DNA of 64,000 nt. Source: an uncultured Prevotellaceae bacterium. Its GTDB lineage: Bacteria; Bacteroidota; Bacteroidia; Bacteroidales; Bacteroidaceae. Made by a program: the position numbers and the translations under genes. The stretch is taken from positions 62,001-126,000 of the forward strand of contig CAMIYC010000001.1 of NCBI GenBank assembly GCA_946402905.1, read 5' to 3'. The notes under the pieces were generated by a model. The model was not told the DNA's origin, did no database searches, and saw only the letters and a program-made list of their open reading frames with translations. Below, one piece after another: positions 1-9,235 of this stretch (the first letter of the stretch is position 1; every line of letters starts with the position of its first letter).

Positions 1-1020
1 GCACACACCTCCTACTCCCTGCTGCCCATTATCTCAGAAATAGCCAAGAACAGCAAGATACGTCCAGAGCGCCCGATGAGTGTGGCCACTATCTCCGCAT
101 CCCTGGGCATCACCGGAAGCCCGGTATCCGCTGCCACCGCCGCACTGATCGGTGCCGACATGCTTGGCGGCAAGGGTATCGAGCTGGGTGATATCATGCT
201 CGTCTGCATCCCTGCCTCATTCATTGCCATCCTGGTCGCCTCGTTTGTACAAAACTTTGTGGGTAAGGAACTGGAAGACGATCCTGAATACCAGCGCAGG
301 GTGCGCGAGGGCATCCTCAACCCTGAGGAAGACGCCAAAATGATGGCTCAGATGGAGAGTCATCCCAACAAACATGCCAAATATTCTGTCATCGCCTTCC
401 TCATCGGTGTTTTCCTCGTGGTGCTTTTCGGCTCAGTACCATCACTGAGACCTACTTACGAGGTCGACGGCGAGACAATAGCCGTGGGCATGCCTGAGAT
501 CATCGAGATATTGATGATGAGCATCGCCGCTGTCATCCTGCTGGTAGGAAAGGCGAAAGTGGGCGACGCAGTGAAAGGCAACGTCTTCGGCGCCGGAATG
601 AATGCCATGGTCAGCATCTTCGGTATCGCATGGATGGGCGACACCTTCTTCAACGGCAACCTGGCTTTCTTCAAAGAGCACATCGCGGATATCGTCACAC
701 AATATCCCTTCCTGTTCGCCGTGGCACTCTTCTTCATGAGCATCATGCTCTTCTCACAGGCAGCCACGGTGCGCACGCTCTATCCACTCGGCATCGGCCT
801 GGGCATCAGTCCGCTGGCCCTGGTGGCCATGTTCCCGGCCGTCAACGGATATTTCTTCATCCCCAACTACCCCACCGAAGTGGCCGCGATCAACTTCGAC
901 CGCACCGGTACCACCCGCATCGGCAAATACGTGCTCAACCACTCGTTTCAGTTGGCTGGCTTCATCACCACATTTGTCAGCATCGGCGTGGGATATCTCA
1001 TCATCACACTCTTCTATTAA
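1..1020 (+). CDS. dcuB: Anaerobic C4-dicarboxylate transporter DcuB family, 5' end outside window
   Basis: This gene enters the window already in frame, so only its last 339 residues are seen; the family is about 440 residues long. The reading frame from base 1 contains HTSYSLLPII and the conserved stretch RPERPMSVATISASLGITGS, which match Dcu family transporters. Several hydrophobic segments follow (residues about 120-140, 160-180, 230-260 and the C-terminus). The family works in the inner membrane and exchanges external fumarate, malate or aspartate for internal succinate. It heads the visible part of a run with asparaginase, a porin and aspartase spaced 42-61 bases apart, which indicates an operon for asparagine and aspartate use coupled to fumarate respiration. 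Assignment to DcuB rather than DcuA rests on context and is less sure. Confidence 0.93.
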   Translation, partial: AHTSYSLLPIISEIAKNSKIRPERPMSVATISASLGITGSPVSAATAALIGADMLGGKGIELGDIMLVCIPASFIAILVASFVQNFVGKELEDDPEYQRRVREGILNPEEDAKMMAQMESHPNKHAKYSVIAFLIGVFLVVLFGSVPSLRPTYEVDGETIAVGMPEIIEILMMSIAAVILLVGKAKVGDAVKGNVFGAGMNAMVSIFGIAWMGDTFFNGNLAFFKEHIADIVTQYPFLFAVALFFMSIMLFSQAATVRTLYPLGIGLGISPLALVAMFPAVNGYFFIPNYPTEVAAINFDRTGTTRIGKYVLNHSFQLAGFITTFVSIGVGYLIITLFY

Positions 1021-1067
1021 ATAAATCCAACCCAAAACAATAATTACTAACCCAAAAATCAAAGATT

Positions 1068-2117
1068 ATGAAAACATTAAGAAACATTTTCGTGCTAATC
1101 GCACTGGTCATGGCCGTCACTGTATCGGCCAAGCCCAAAATCCGTATCATCGCCACAGGTGGAACAATAGCCGGTGTGAGCGCCTCCGCCACTTCGTCCG
1201 CCTACAGTGCAGGCCAGGTGGGCGTACAGACCCTCATTGACGCTGTGCCACAGATGCTTTATCTGGCAGATATCAGCGGCGAGCAGCTGGTGAACATCGG
1301 TTCGCAAGACATGAACGACGAGGTGTGGCTGAAGCTGGCCAAGCGCATCAACCAGCTCCTCAACAATGAAGGATACGATGGCGTGGTCATCACTCACGGC
1401 ACCGATACGATGGAAGAGACGGCCTATTTCCTCAACCTGACCGTGAAGAGCGACAAGCCCGTTGTCCTGGTAGGCTCGATGAGACCCTCCACAGGCATCA
1501 GTGCCGACGGTCCGGGCAACCTCTATGCAGGTGTAGCCACTGCTGCGAGCCCCAACTCCAAGGGCAGAGGCGTGCTGGTGTGCATGAACAACCTGATACT
1601 CGACGCCAAGGACGTGATCAAGATGCATACCACCGATGTGGCCACCTTCCAGAGCGCCAACTACGGCAAGGTGGGCTATGTCTACAACGGCGAGGCCATC
1701 TACAACCGCACCATCGACAATGTACACACCAGCCGGAGCGAGTTTGACGTAGAGAATCTCACCCAGCTCCCCAAAGTAGGCATCGTCTACGGCTATGCCA
1801 ATGCCTCACCGCTGCCCATGCAGGCATTCATTGACGCAAAATACGACGGCATCGTGCTCGCCGGCGTGGGAGACGGCAATTTCTACAAAGACGTCTTCGA
1901 CGTGGCACTCAAGGCACGCTCAAAAGGCATCAACATCGTGCGTGCCTCACGCTGCCCCACTGGTCCGACCTGTCTGAACGGCGAGGTGGACGACGAGAAA
2001 TACCACTTTGTCGCCGCGCTGACGCTCAACCCACAGAAAGCCCGTGTGCTGCTCATGCTCGCCCTCACGAAGACCAACGACTGGAAGACCATACAAGAAT
2101 ACTTCAAGAAGTATTAA
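1068..2117 (+). CDS. ansB: Type II L-asparaginase, periplasmic
   Basis: 349 residues. It hydrolyses L-asparagine to aspartate and ammonia. A signal peptide is visible at residues 1-21 (basic start, hydrophobic core, VSA end), so the enzyme should be periplasmic. The first threonine motif, ATGGTIAG, puts the nucleophile at T30, and the second, THGTDTMEET, supplies T112 and D113. The length equals that of the type II family. The gene lies 47 bases after the DcuB stop and is followed by a porin and aspartase. The product aspartate is therefore the direct substrate of the enzyme encoded two genes downstream. Confidence 0.95.
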   Translation: MKTLRNIFVLIALVMAVTVSAKPKIRIIATGGTIAGVSASATSSAYSAGQVGVQTLIDAVPQMLYLADISGEQLVNIGSQDMNDEVWLKLAKRINQLLNNEGYDGVVITHGTDTMEETAYFLNLTVKSDKPVVLVGSMRPSTGISADGPGNLYAGVATAASPNSKGRGVLVCMNNLILDAKDVIKMHTTDVATFQSANYGKVGYVYNGEAIYNRTIDNVHTSRSEFDVENLTQLPKVGIVYGYANASPLPMQAFIDAKYDGIVLAGVGDGNFYKDVFDVALKARSKGINIVRASRCPTGPTCLNGEVDDEKYHFVAALTLNPQKARVLLMLALTKTNDWKTIQEYFKKY

Positions 2118-2178
2118 AGCGAAGAATGATGGAACAGCCATCATCTACAAACATCAATCTTATACAAACTAAAGAGAC

Positions 2179-3378
2179 ATGAGAAAAATCATATTCACAG
2201 CCCTCTGCCTGGGCGTCTCCATGATGGTCGGCGCACAGGGAGGCAATACCCGCATGGGTGGCAATGACGGCGACTTCCAGTCACTGGCGGAACGTCTGAC
2301 CAACCTGGAAAAGAAAAACGACGCCTTCAACGTGTACTTCAACTATGCTGCCAGTGCGCAGGCTTCAGAGAACGACGGCACCTGGACGACCCACTTCGCC
2401 AACAAACAGCTGCGCCTTGAGATCAAGGGCAACATCACCGACAAGCTTTTCTACCGTCTGCGCCACCGTATGAACAAGTCGAACGCCGCAAAAGGTGAAG
2501 ACAACTTCGCCAAAGCCACAGACATCATGATGGTGGGCTACAACTTCAACGACAAAGTGACGCTCATGGGCGGAAAGATGTGTCAGATATGGGGCGGTTT
2601 TGAATTCGACGAGAACCCGATGTATATCTACCAGTATTCAGACATGGTAGACAACATGGACAACTTCATGGCCGGTGCCGTGCTGTCTGTAAAGCCAGTG
2701 CCCACACAAGAGATCGCCGTGGAGATTTCCGATGCCAACAATGGCTCATTCTCCGAAGAATATGGCGACAACGTGATCACTCCCGGACCGTCGCTGAGCG
2801 AGATCCAGGCTGTGACAGGCAGCAACAACCCCTTGACCTACATCGTCAACTGGAACGGCAGCTTCTTTGGCAACAAGCTGCTGACACGCTGGTCGTGGGG
2901 ACTGCAGACCCAGGCCCACGGCAAATACTCTCGGATGCTCATATTCGGCCAGCAGCTCAACCTGCCGACCTTCCAGTGGTACGTCGACTATATGGGTGCC
3001 TTTGACGGCATAGACCGTCTGCGGATAGCCAGCAACGACCTGGCCAGCTTCCTGCCCAAGGGCAATGCCTACTTCAGTGACGTACACTACAACTCACTCA
3101 TCACCAAGGCCAACTGGCAGTTTGCGCCCCAATGGAACCTGATGCTGAAGGGCACCTACGAGACCGCCAGCGTGAGAAAGATAGAGCAACTGAAGAACTA
3201 CCGCAAGTCGTACGGCTACCTGGCCAGCCTGGAGTATTATCCCGTGAAGAAGCAAGATTTCAGGGTCTTCCTGGCCTATGTGGGACACAAATATGACTTC
3301 AGCGACAAGTGCGGCCTGCACGATTACAACACCAACCGCATCGAACTGGGCTTCATGTACCGCATCAAATGTTATTAA
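2179..3378 (+). CDS. Outer-membrane porin, OprO/OprP-like beta-barrel
   Basis: 399 residues with a signal peptide ending near MVGAQ (about residue 20). A short polar and coiled stretch follows (SLAERLTNLEKKND), and then alternating amphipathic strands to the end. The protein closes with an aromatic, barrel-like C-terminus (LGFMYRIKCY). The pattern fits the phosphate-selective porin O/P fold group, but the substrate cannot be read from the sequence. Its place between asparaginase and aspartase suggests that it lets asparagine, aspartate or C4-dicarboxylates cross the outer membrane. That role is inference from context; the barrel nature is seen directly. Confidence 0.75.
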   Translation: MRKIIFTALCLGVSMMVGAQGGNTRMGGNDGDFQSLAERLTNLEKKNDAFNVYFNYAASAQASENDGTWTTHFANKQLRLEIKGNITDKLFYRLRHRMNKSNAAKGEDNFAKATDIMMVGYNFNDKVTLMGGKMCQIWGGFEFDENPMYIYQYSDMVDNMDNFMAGAVLSVKPVPTQEIAVEISDANNGSFSEEYGDNVITPGPSLSEIQAVTGSNNPLTYIVNWNGSFFGNKLLTRWSWGLQTQAHGKYSRMLIFGQQLNLPTFQWYVDYMGAFDGIDRLRIASNDLASFLPKGNAYFSDVHYNSLITKANWQFAPQWNLMLKGTYETASVRKIEQLKNYRKSYGYLASLEYYPVKKQDFRVFLAYVGHKYDFSDKCGLHDYNTNRIELGFMYRIKCY

Positions 3379-3420
3379 AAAATCAACTAAAGAACTCATC
3401 AACTTATAAACTAAAAAAAC

Positions 3421-4833
3421 ATGGAAGAAAAGAAATTCAGAATCGAAAGTGACCTTTTAGGAGAACTCAAGGTGCCCGCCGACGCCCTCTACGGTGTACA
3501 GACCCAGCGTGGTATCAACAACTACCATATCTCACGCAAGAAGATGCGCGACTATCCCGACTACGTCATCGCCATCGCCTACGTGAAGCTGGCTGCCGTA
3601 CAGACCAACCACTCGCTCGGAGTGATCAATGACGAGATAGCAGGCGCCATCTCTCAGGCTTGCCGCGAGATCATCGACGGCAAATGGCATGAGAACTTCC
3701 CTATCGACATGATGCAGGGCGGTGCCGGCACCAGCGTCAACATGAATGCCAATGAGGTGATCGCCAACCGTGCCCTCGAAATCATGGGACATGAGAAAGG
3801 CGAGTACCAGTATTGCTATCCCAACGACCACTGCAACTGCGGACAGTCGACCAACGATGTCTATCCGACGACCATCCGTCTCGCCCTTATCCGCATGAAC
3901 AAGAGCCTCATAGCCAGCCTTACCGGACTGATCAGTGCCCTGCGCTACAAGGGAGAGGAGTTTAAGGATGTGATCAAGATGGGACGCACCCAACTCCAAG
4001 ACGCGGTGCCTATGACCAGCGGACAGGAGTTCAACGCTTTCGCCAACAACCTGGAAGAGGAAATCCTCAATCTGGAGCGCAACGTGAAGCTGTTGCATGA
4101 GATCAACATGGGTGGCACCGCCATCGGCACCGGCCTGAACGCAGTGCCCGGATTTGCCAAACTCTGTGCCGCCAACCTGAGCAAGCTCACGGGCGAGGCT
4201 TTCGTCAGCGCTGCCGACCTCGTGGAGGCTACGCCCGACACCGGTGCCTACGTCAGCTATTCCTCCGCCCTGAAGCGACTGGCCGTCAAGCTGTCGAAGA
4301 TCTGCAACGACCTGCGACTGATGGCCTCCGGCCCCCGCTGTGGTCTCAATGAGATCAACCTCCCCCCGAAGGCTCCCGGATCGAGCATCATGCCCGGCAA
4401 GGTGAACCCCGTCATCCCGGAGGTGGTCAATCAGGTTTGTTTCAAAGTGATCGGCAACGACACCACCGTCAGCTTCGCCGCAGAAGCCGGCCAGCTGCAG
4501 CTCAACGTGATGGAACCCGTCATCACCGAGGCCCTGATCGAAAGCCTCACCTGGCTCCGCAATGCCATCGACACCCTGACCGAAGAATGTATCCTGGGTA
4601 TCACGGTCAACAAGGAGCGCTGCTTCGAGATGGTGAAGCACTCCATCGGCATCGTCACCGCGCTCAATCCTTATATCGGCTATAAGACCAGCAGCAAGGT
4701 GGCCAAAGAGGCCCTTGAGACCAACCGCTCGGTCTATGACATCGTGCTGGAGAAAGGGATCATGACCCAGGAGAAGCTCGACGAGGCCCTTGACCCGAAA
4801 AACATGCTCAACCCCCACAGATTCCTGAAATAA
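3421..4833 (+). CDS. aspA: Aspartate ammonia-lyase (aspartase)
   Basis: 470 residues, full length for the aspartase/fumarase superfamily. It converts L-aspartate to fumarate and ammonia in the cytoplasm. The signature loop GSSIMPGKVNP is present, with S321, S322, K327 and N329; the second serine of this loop is the catalytic base in the family. TSVNMNANEVIANRA and the GRTQLQDAVPMT motif are also present and favour aspartase over fumarase. It is the last gene of the dcuB-ansB-porin-aspA run and is followed by a strong hairpin terminator. Fumarate made here can be reduced to succinate and exported by the DcuB-type exchanger. Confidence 0.95.
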   Translation: MEEKKFRIESDLLGELKVPADALYGVQTQRGINNYHISRKKMRDYPDYVIAIAYVKLAAVQTNHSLGVINDEIAGAISQACREIIDGKWHENFPIDMMQGGAGTSVNMNANEVIANRALEIMGHEKGEYQYCYPNDHCNCGQSTNDVYPTTIRLALIRMNKSLIASLTGLISALRYKGEEFKDVIKMGRTQLQDAVPMTSGQEFNAFANNLEEEILNLERNVKLLHEINMGGTAIGTGLNAVPGFAKLCAANLSKLTGEAFVSAADLVEATPDTGAYVSYSSALKRLAVKLSKICNDLRLMASGPRCGLNEINLPPKAPGSSIMPGKVNPVIPEVVNQVCFKVIGNDTTVSFAAEAGQLQLNVMEPVITEALIESLTWLRNAIDTLTEECILGITVNKERCFEMVKHSIGIVTALNPYIGYKTSSKVAKEALETNRSVYDIVLEKGIMTQEKLDEALDPKNMLNPHRFLK

Positions 4834-4858
4834 CATACATACAGGCATCCTTGACGAC

Positions 4859-4892
4859 GGCCTCTCACTCTCCGGAGTGGGAGGCCTTCTTT
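4859..4892 (+). terminator. Rho-independent terminator after aspA
   Basis: A 12-base stem (GGCCTCTCACTC with GAGTGGGAGGCC, one mismatch) closes on a TCCG loop and is followed by TTCTTT. It sits 25 bases after the aspA stop and ends the four-gene operon. Confidence 0.85.
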
Positions 4893-4958
4893 GTCAGGAA
4901 GTAACATTTCATATATCTTCTGTTACATCCGGATAGATGAAATAAGAAAAGTATTCGC

Positions 4959-4966
4959 TATATTTG
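4959..4966 (+). promoter_or_regulatory. Bacteroidota -7 element for the GH8 gene
   Basis: TATATTTG matches TAnnTTTG. It predicts a transcript start just before 4985 and so excludes the in-frame upstream ATG at 4964 as the start of the next gene. I see no clear TTTG at the -33 position. Confidence 0.55.
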
Positions 4967-4984
4967 CAAACAAAACCCATAGAC

Positions 4985-7102
4985 ATGAAAAAATCCATAT
5001 TACTCTTATTGATTGTATGCGTCTTGACGCCACTCACCGTGGCAGGACAATGGCCGATGAGCCAGCGAGGCCCGTGGGAGAAGGGAGCCTTTGAAACCCG
5101 TCAGTACCGCAATCTCTTTGTCGAGAGCGGCTATAAGCCCGACGAGGTGGAGAAAAAACTGAAGGAAGTGTTCGACGCCGTCTTTCACGGTCCCAACAAA
5201 GTGTATTTTGAGGTGGGAGACACCCTGGGCTATGTCAGCGACATCAAGAACCATGACGCACGCACCGAAGGCATGTCTTATGGCATGATGATCGCCGTGC
5301 AGATGAACGAGAAAGACATCTTCGACCGCTTGTGGCGATGGAGCAAGAAATACATGCAGCACCAGGAAGGGCCGCGCAAAGGCTACTTCGCCTGGAGTTG
5401 CAAGACCGACGGCACCCATAATGCCGAGGGTGCAGCCAGCGACGGCGAGCTGTATTTCATCACCGCCCTGCTCTTCGCCTCCAACCAATGGGGCGACGAC
5501 ACCGGCATCAACTACAAGGGCGAAGCCCAGCATATCCTCAACAGCATCATGCCACGGGAATATGAGCCCGAGCACAGGGGCGGCTTCGGCCCCCAGCCTC
5601 AGGGTCCGCAGAAGATGTACCTCATCGACCCGGACACACGGCTCATCACCTTTACCCCCGACGGTTTCGGCCAGCGCTACACCGACCCCTCCTACCATAT
5701 CCCCGCCTTCTACGAGGTATGGGCACGATGGGCCGACGACGGCCGTTCGGACTTCTGGAGAGACTGCGCCCGGCAGTCGCGCGAGTTTCTGCACCGAGCC
5801 ATCCATCCCGAGACCGGTCTGAACCCCGACGTGTGCAACTTTGACGGCACGCTGATGCAAAACGGGTGGATGGCCCGCGGCGGAGGCAGCAATTTCCGCT
5901 ACGACTCCTGGCGTGTGCCGATGAACATCGCGCTCGACTATGAATGGAGCTGTGCCGACAAAGAATGGCAGCGGCAGTATGGCGAGCGTTTCCAAAACTT
6001 CCTCTACAGCCAGGGCATCGACACATTCGTCGACCAATACCGTGTAGACGGCACGCTGCCCGAGGGTAACGAAATCTTGCAGGCTGGCGGATTCAGGAAG
6101 CTGCGCCACAGCATCGGCCTGGTGGCCACCTCGGCCGCTGCCTCGGTGATGTGCGGCCATGCGAAGCGCAAGGAATTCATCAAAGCCCTCTGGGAGGCCA
6201 AGCATGAGCCCTTCGACGACGGCTATTTCGACGCCTACTACGACGGTCTGCTCCGCCTCTTCGCCTTCATGCACCTGAGCGGCCACTACCGCATCATCTT
6301 CCCGCCCTCCGTTCGTCAGATACAGACAGGACACCTGTCGGCCACGATCGACACCGGCGCCGGCGGCAAGATCACCTCGCTGAAATACGACGGTGAGGAG
6401 GTGGTCTCGCAGTCGCCCATGCCCGAGTCATGGGGCAGCACGTTCTGGACCAGTCCGCAGAAAGAGTGGAACTGGCCCCCCGTGCCCGAGTTTGACAAAT
6501 ACCCCTATGAGATAGAACAAGACGGCAGCACGCTGAGCATCATCAGCAGTGTGTCGGCCAAACTTGGCCTGAAGGTGAGGAAGCAGTTCAGCACCGACGA
6601 GCGCGACCACTCGCTGGTGGTGCGCTACAGCATCATCAACGCCGGCACCACGGAGCGCAAGGTGGCACCTTGGGAGATTACCCGTGTGCCCAATGACGGT
6701 CTGATTTTCTTCGACTCGCCCATAGAGGGCATCACCCCTGCCAACCTGATGGCCTTCACCGCCAGCGACGGTGCCGCCTGGTATGTGCCCGACACGTCTA
6801 ATGAGAACCGTAAGGTCAATGCCGACGGCAAAGGCTGGCTGGCCTATCTGAACAATAGTCTGCTGCTGGTGAAGAAGTTCGACGACCTCAAACCCGAAGA
6901 GCCTGCTCCAGGCGAAGCCGAGATACAGGTGTATGTGAACCGTGGCAAGACCTACATCGAGCTCGAGAGCCAAGGTGCCTACACCACCCTCCGGCCCGGC
7001 GAGGAACTCAGCTGGACTGTGCGGTGGCTGCTGGAGCCCTACAAAGGTTTCGCCCCGTCGAAAGGATTGTTGAAGAAAGTAAGGAAGATGGTGAAAAAAT
7101 AA
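4985..7102 (+). CDS. GH8 glycoside hydrolase (Rex-type xylo-oligosaccharide hydrolase) fused to a DUF4380-like domain
   Basis: 705 residues from the start at MKKSIL, with a signal peptide ending at VAGQ. Residues about 30-430 are a GH8 domain. It has the catalytic acid motif RTEGMSYGMM (E95) and ASDGELYF, as in reducing-end xylose-releasing exo-oligoxylanases and other GH8 enzymes. Residues about 445-690 form a second, beta-rich region (SPQKEWNWPPVPEF, WEITRVPNDG) that resembles DUF4380, a mutarotase-like fold. GH8 enzymes of this type are normally about 400 residues, so this is a fusion. The signal peptide places it in the periplasm or outside. The gene stands alone between terminators. Xylan or beta-glucan oligosaccharides are the likely substrates, but this is inferred from the family. 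Confidence 0.85.
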   Translation: MKKSILLLLIVCVLTPLTVAGQWPMSQRGPWEKGAFETRQYRNLFVESGYKPDEVEKKLKEVFDAVFHGPNKVYFEVGDTLGYVSDIKNHDARTEGMSYGMMIAVQMNEKDIFDRLWRWSKKYMQHQEGPRKGYFAWSCKTDGTHNAEGAASDGELYFITALLFASNQWGDDTGINYKGEAQHILNSIMPREYEPEHRGGFGPQPQGPQKMYLIDPDTRLITFTPDGFGQRYTDPSYHIPAFYEVWARWADDGRSDFWRDCARQSREFLHRAIHPETGLNPDVCNFDGTLMQNGWMARGGGSNFRYDSWRVPMNIALDYEWSCADKEWQRQYGERFQNFLYSQGIDTFVDQYRVDGTLPEGNEILQAGGFRKLRHSIGLVATSAAASVMCGHAKRKEFIKALWEAKHEPFDDGYFDAYYDGLLRLFAFMHLSGHYRIIFPPSVRQIQTGHLSATIDTGAGGKITSLKYDGEEVVSQSPMPESWGSTFWTSPQKEWNWPPVPEFDKYPYEIEQDGSTLSIISSVSAKLGLKVRKQFSTDERDHSLVVRYSIINAGTTERKVAPWEITRVPNDGLIFFDSPIEGITPANLMAFTASDGAAWYVPDTSNENRKVNADGKGWLAYLNNSLLLVKKFDDLKPEEPAPGEAEIQVYVNRGKTYIELESQGAYTTLRPGEELSWTVRWLLEPYKGFAPSKGLLKKVRKMVKK

Positions 7103-7178
7103 AGCATTAATAATTTTTAACCATCACTCATGCAGGATTCTACTTGGCGCTTCGTTTAAGAAGAAAAAGTAGAAAACT

Positions 7179-8717
7179 ATGAGAAAACTATTTGCAAGAT
7201 TTATTCCTGTAGCCATAGGAATGTTGGCAGCGGGATGTTCGACGAGCGACAACGACCCTTCCAATTATTATTATGAAGAAGCGCCATCGTATCTGAAAAT
7301 TGCCGGAGAGCCTGCAAAGCAAGCCGAAGGTGACCAATTTGAGGATTTCAGCGACAATCCCTTTGTCAAGGTGTCAGACGAGCCAACGTCCACCTTTTCC
7401 GTCGACGCCGACGGCGCCTCATACGGTGTCATGCGCCGCTATATCAACGACGGCTATCTCGTGGATACCAAGAGCGTACGTATCGAAGAATTTCTCAACT
7501 ATTTCACTTTCGACTACGACTCTCCCAAGGATGACAACGCGGTAGCTATCAACGCTGAGACCGGCCCCTGTCCATGGAACCCGCAACACCGGCTCCTGCG
7601 GCTCGGACTCAAAGGCAAGGAAATAGCCCCGGACAAGATGCCCCAAGCTAATTTTGTCTTTTTAGTGGATGTATCGGGTTCGATGGACAGCAAAGACCGC
7701 CTGTACCTGCTGAAATCCGGGCTGAAGGAATTGCTGTATCAGCTGTCGCCCGACGACCGCATCTCACTCATCACCTACTCGGGAAATGTGAAAAAACTGC
7801 TGGAGTCGACTCCTGTCAGGGAAGCTGCGAAGATCAGAAGAGCCATCGACCTTCTGCGCGCCGAGGGGACCACTGCCGGCGGCGAAGCGCTGAAGATGGC
7901 TTATGAAGAGGCTACAGTCAACTATGACCCCGCCCGCAACAACCGCATCATCATGGGCACAGACGGTGACTTCAACGTCGGTGTGACCAATACCTCCGAA
8001 CTGGTGAAGATGGTAGAAGAGTATGCCCGAAAAGGCATCTACCTGACCTGCCTGGGCTTCGGGCAGGGCAATCTCAACGACGAGATGATGGAGAAGATCA
8101 GCAACAGCGGCAATGGCACGTATCACTATATCGACTGCGAAGATGAGATAATGAAGGTATTCGTACACGAGCGCGAGCGGTTTGTCAGCGTGGCCAACGA
8201 CACCAAGTGCCAGGTCACTTTCGACAGCACTTACGTGAGCAGTTACCGTCTGATCGGATACGAAAACCGCGTGATGGACAACAAAGACTTTGAGGATGAC
8301 AAGAAAGACGCAGGCGAGATAGGCGCAGGACAGACCATCACGGCGCTCTACGAACTGGTGCCTACAGAGCAGTGGCAGGCCAGTGCCGATGCATCCTCCG
8401 GGAGTCAGCACATTCTGGCTCAATTCGACGTCAGATACAAGAAAGCGCTCGGCATGACCAGCATCCCACTGAAATCGGAAGTCACCACAGAAGACCTGTA
8501 TCTGCCCAACGGTGAGATGAAGCCCCTCACGGCCAACCTCAGCCTGGCCGCCGGCATCGCCACCTATGGCATGCTACTTCGCAATTCGCCCCACAAAGGC
8601 GACGCCAACTACGACATGGCCATAGAACTGGTGAAGAACAGCCTCAGTTTCGACCCGCATGGCTACCGCGGGAAACTGGTGGAACTCATGAAGAAAGCCA
8701 AGGACAGCCAGCAATAA
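7179..8717 (+). CDS. VWA-domain lipoprotein of the YfbK type (with DUF3520-like C-terminus)
   Basis: 512 residues. The signal peptide ends in the lipobox LAAGC (C20), so the mature protein is a lipoprotein. After an acidic, tyrosine-rich linker comes the N-terminal YfbK-type region (TFSVDADGASYGVMRRYIN), then a von Willebrand A domain. That domain has an intact metal-binding motif, D164-V-S-G-S (FVFLVDVSGSMD), and a later TDGDFNVG. The last about 170 residues fit DUF3520. The role of the family is unknown; VWA domains usually bind protein partners through a divalent metal ion. The gene is monocistronic and converges on the thioesterase gene. No clear promoter is visible in the 76-base gap before it. 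Confidence 0.87.
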   Translation: MRKLFARFIPVAIGMLAAGCSTSDNDPSNYYYEEAPSYLKIAGEPAKQAEGDQFEDFSDNPFVKVSDEPTSTFSVDADGASYGVMRRYINDGYLVDTKSVRIEEFLNYFTFDYDSPKDDNAVAINAETGPCPWNPQHRLLRLGLKGKEIAPDKMPQANFVFLVDVSGSMDSKDRLYLLKSGLKELLYQLSPDDRISLITYSGNVKKLLESTPVREAAKIRRAIDLLRAEGTTAGGEALKMAYEEATVNYDPARNNRIIMGTDGDFNVGVTNTSELVKMVEEYARKGIYLTCLGFGQGNLNDEMMEKISNSGNGTYHYIDCEDEIMKVFVHERERFVSVANDTKCQVTFDSTYVSSYRLIGYENRVMDNKDFEDDKKDAGEIGAGQTITALYELVPTEQWQASADASSGSQHILAQFDVRYKKALGMTSIPLKSEVTTEDLYLPNGEMKPLTANLSLAAGIATYGMLLRNSPHKGDANYDMAIELVKNSLSFDPHGYRGKLVELMKKAKDSQQ

Positions 8718-8731
8718 CCCATCCTTGAATC

Positions 8732-9217
8732 TCAGAACGGGAGCATCGTCTCCCGTTCTACATCACAGTGAGTGAACCCCATCTCACGGGCCTTCTCCTC
8801 GCCGACGGCGAAATAGACGGCATCCCCCTCCGCACACAGCTCACCATGTGCATTCTCCACCGAGACATGGATGGTGACAAACTGACGCTTGCGGTCGGAG
8901 ACATGCGCGCGTACGGTGATCTCGGGCTCTGACGAGGACAAAGACTTGCGAAAACTCACACTGAGGCGCGACGTGAGGCCGGCGGTCTGCAGTTTTCGCG
9001 TCACCACCCATCCGGCTATCTCATCGATCAGCGTACTGATGATGCCACCATGAAGCACCCCCACCCATCCTTGGTAATACTCCTGAGGCCGCCAGAAACT
9101 GATGATTTCGTCACCCTCCTCAAAAAACTCCATGTGCAGCCCCATCGGATTCTCCGGAGCGCACCCAAAACAATTATACCCTTCTTTGTGGAGCCAAGGA
9201 TTAATAATCTTTCTCAT
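8732..9217 (-). CDS. PaaI-type hotdog-fold acyl-CoA thioesterase
   Basis: 161 residues. The stretch GWVGVLHGGIISTLIDEIAGW is the hotdog helix of PaaI/YbgC-type thioesterases (HGG followed by the catalytic acidic helix), and the N-terminal NCFGCAPENPMG is common in this subgroup. It should hydrolyse a CoA thioester in the cytoplasm; the acyl group is not predictable. It is the last gene of the minus-strand run that starts with the nucleotidyltransferase at 15.1 kb, 18 bases after the DUF5686 gene. It converges on the VWA lipoprotein gene, and the shared terminator hairpin overlaps its last codons. Confidence 0.85.
   Translation of the reverse strand: MRKIINPWLHKEGYNCFGCAPENPMGLHMEFFEEGDEIISFWRPQEYYQGWVGVLHGGIISTLIDEIAGWVVTRKLQTAGLTSRLSVSFRKSLSSSEPEITVRAHVSDRKRQFVTIHVSVENAHGELCAEGDAVYFAVGEEKAREMGFTHCDVERETMLPF
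8734..8759. terminator. Bidirectional hairpin between convergent genes
   Basis: A perfect 10-bp stem (AGAACGGGAG with CTCCCGTTCT) with a 6-base loop lies between the VWA and thioesterase genes. It overlaps the final codons of the thioesterase gene. T-runs are weak on both sides. Confidence 0.6.
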
Positions 9218-9235
9218 ATACCAGAATCATTATCT

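Noticed and set aside
3532..4848. 438-codon open frame opposite aspA
   Set aside because: It lies fully antisense to a clear aspartase with all motifs. High GC at third positions keeps the opposite frame open by chance; the translation has no family features.
5006..6334. 442-codon open frame opposite the GH8 gene
   Set aside because: Antisense shadow of a well-supported enzyme gene; no promoter and no recognisable protein pattern.
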